Of a stretch of DNA of 59,505 nt, positions 58,830-59,505 are shown piece after piece. Position 1 is the first letter of the stretch. Every line of letters begins with the position of its first letter. The position numbers and the translations under genes were made by a program. The notes under the pieces were generated by a model that had not been told where the DNA came from, searched no databases, and saw only the letters and a list, made by a program, of their open reading frames with translations. Source of the stretch: Pirellulales bacterium. Lineage in GTDB: Bacteria; Planctomycetota; Planctomycetia; Pirellulales; DATAWG01. The stretch lies in NCBI GenBank assembly GCA_035939775.1, contig DASZFO010000100.1:1-59505 (forward strand), read 5' to 3'.

Positions 58830-59505
58830 ATGTTCAACCGATTCGGGTTGTTCGTTGTCGCGCTCACGGCACTCGCCGCGGCGCGACCAGCGGCCGCCAC
58901 CGAACCGTCGCCAGCAGCAGCCGATTTCTTTGAATCGCAAGTTCGCCCGGTGTTGGCGGCCAATTGTTTCGAGTGTCACGGGCCGAAGAAGCAGGAATCC
59001 GATCTCCGGCTCGACAGCCGCGAGGCGATGCTCATCGGCAATTCGGACGGCCCTGTGATCGTGCCGGGCGATGCGGAAAAGAGCCGTCTGGTGAAGGCGA
59101 TTCGCCGGCAGGGCGAGATCAAGATGCCGCCCAAGACGAAGCTGCCCGGTCCGGCGGTCGAAGCGCTGGCGACGTGGATCCAAGGCGGCGCGCCGTGGCC
59201 GGAGCAGAAGCTCGACGCGGCCGCGCCCACGGTCGCCGAAGCGATTGCGGCGGCGGCCAGGCGGCATTGGGCGTTTCAGCCGGTACGAGAACCACCGCTG
59301 CCGACCGTGAAGAATGAGGCGTGGGTGAAGAACCCCGTGGATGCGTTCATCCTGGCGCGACTGGAAGCGGCCCATATTGGGCCGGCCCCGCCTGCTAATC
59401 GCCGAACGTTGATCCGCCGAGCGACGTTCGATTTGATCGGCCTGCCACCGACGCCCGCCGAGGTCGAGGATTTTGTCCGCGATGCTTCGCCGGACGCCTT
59501 CCCCC
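58830..59505 (+). CDS. Planctomycete cytochrome C (PSCyt1)/DUF1549 protein, N-terminal part (runs off window)
   Basis: The frame from ATG 58830 (MFNRFGLFVVALTALAAAR) is open to the window edge. A signal peptide is followed by a c-type haem-binding motif CFECH (about residues 50-54) in a PSCyt1 domain (FFESQVRPVLAANCFECHGP, then KMPPKTKL giving the candidate methionine ligand). After a linker, VDAFILARLEAAHIGPAPPA and RRATFDLIGLPPTPAEVEDF begin the DUF1549 domain. Full-length members also have DUF1553 and often pair with DUF1501 proteins. They are periplasmic and probably redox-linked. It is not complete here. Confidence 0.93.
   Translation, partial: MFNRFGLFVVALTALAAARPAAATEPSPAAADFFESQVRPVLAANCFECHGPKKQESDLRLDSREAMLIGNSDGPVIVPGDAEKSRLVKAIRRQGEIKMPPKTKLPGPAVEALATWIQGGAPWPEQKLDAAAPTVAEAIAAAARRHWAFQPVREPPLPTVKNEAWVKNPVDAFILARLEAAHIGPAPPANRRTLIRRATFDLIGLPPTPAEVEDFVRDASPDAFP

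Overview
The window looks like a chromosomal segment of a Pirellulales-type planctomycete. The evidence is a combination of families typical of that phylum: a DUF1559 pseudopilin paired with a small lipoprotein, a Planctomycete cytochrome C/DUF1549 protein (cut by the right edge), ThuA-domain secreted proteins, Tat-exported Gfo/Idh/MocA oxidoreductases, LExR-type leaders on giant surface proteins, dockerin, PEP-CTERM and autotransporter-associated beta-strand repeats. The DNA is GC-rich and littered with short palindromic repeats.

Layout. 1-2454: the end of a two-component sensor kinase and its sigma-54 response regulator. 2505-4506: small accessory genes, a REP-associated transposase (RAYT) and a decayed Rhs fragment. 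4503-22162 (minus strand): a ~5,600-residue chimeric surface protein with an RTX-like glycine-rich zone, autotransporter-type repeats, leucine-rich repeats, a cysteine-less transglutaminase-like domain, an Rhs/YD shell and a variable C-terminal tip. Its stop codon overlaps the start of a putative immunity gene, and a degenerate orphan Rhs module follows. 22650-34534: a glycosyltransferase-like gene and two further very large secreted proteins (1800 aa with propeller, FN3, NPCBM and dockerin; 1681 aa with beta-strand repeats and PEP-CTERM). 35302-47175: two ThuA proteins, tRNA-Arg, and a sugar or polyol catabolism cluster (Gfo/Idh/MocA x2, an MFS transporter, an aldo/keto reductase, a TauD-like dioxygenase) arranged around a ROK regulator. 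An AT-rich operator-like inverted repeat lies in the divergent promoter region. 47404-50371: a leucine-rich-repeat membrane protein (paralog of 37844-38632), a lipoprotein and DUF1559. 50517-54513: DinB, a stand-alone Clp-N protein, a second copy of a 63-residue zinc ribbon, membrane and TPR proteins. 54720-57768: a methyltransferase-like membrane protein, hicBA and tRNA-Cys, with a 195-bp direct repeat carrying half of hicB and half of tRNA-Cys that marks an apparent old integration or duplication. 58153-59505: a small unknown protein and the beginning of a cytochrome c/DUF1549 protein.

The most notable material is the Rhs-tipped giant protein with its overlapping putative immunity gene, and an eight-copy family of ~100-bp palindromic elements built around GGGGACTGTCCCC. 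One copy lies in frame inside the ATPase domain of the histidine kinase. A RAYT gene with similar GGGGAC termini sits nearby and could be related to their spread (inference). The giant locus therefore combines a probable polymorphic-toxin system with a surface-adhesin architecture.
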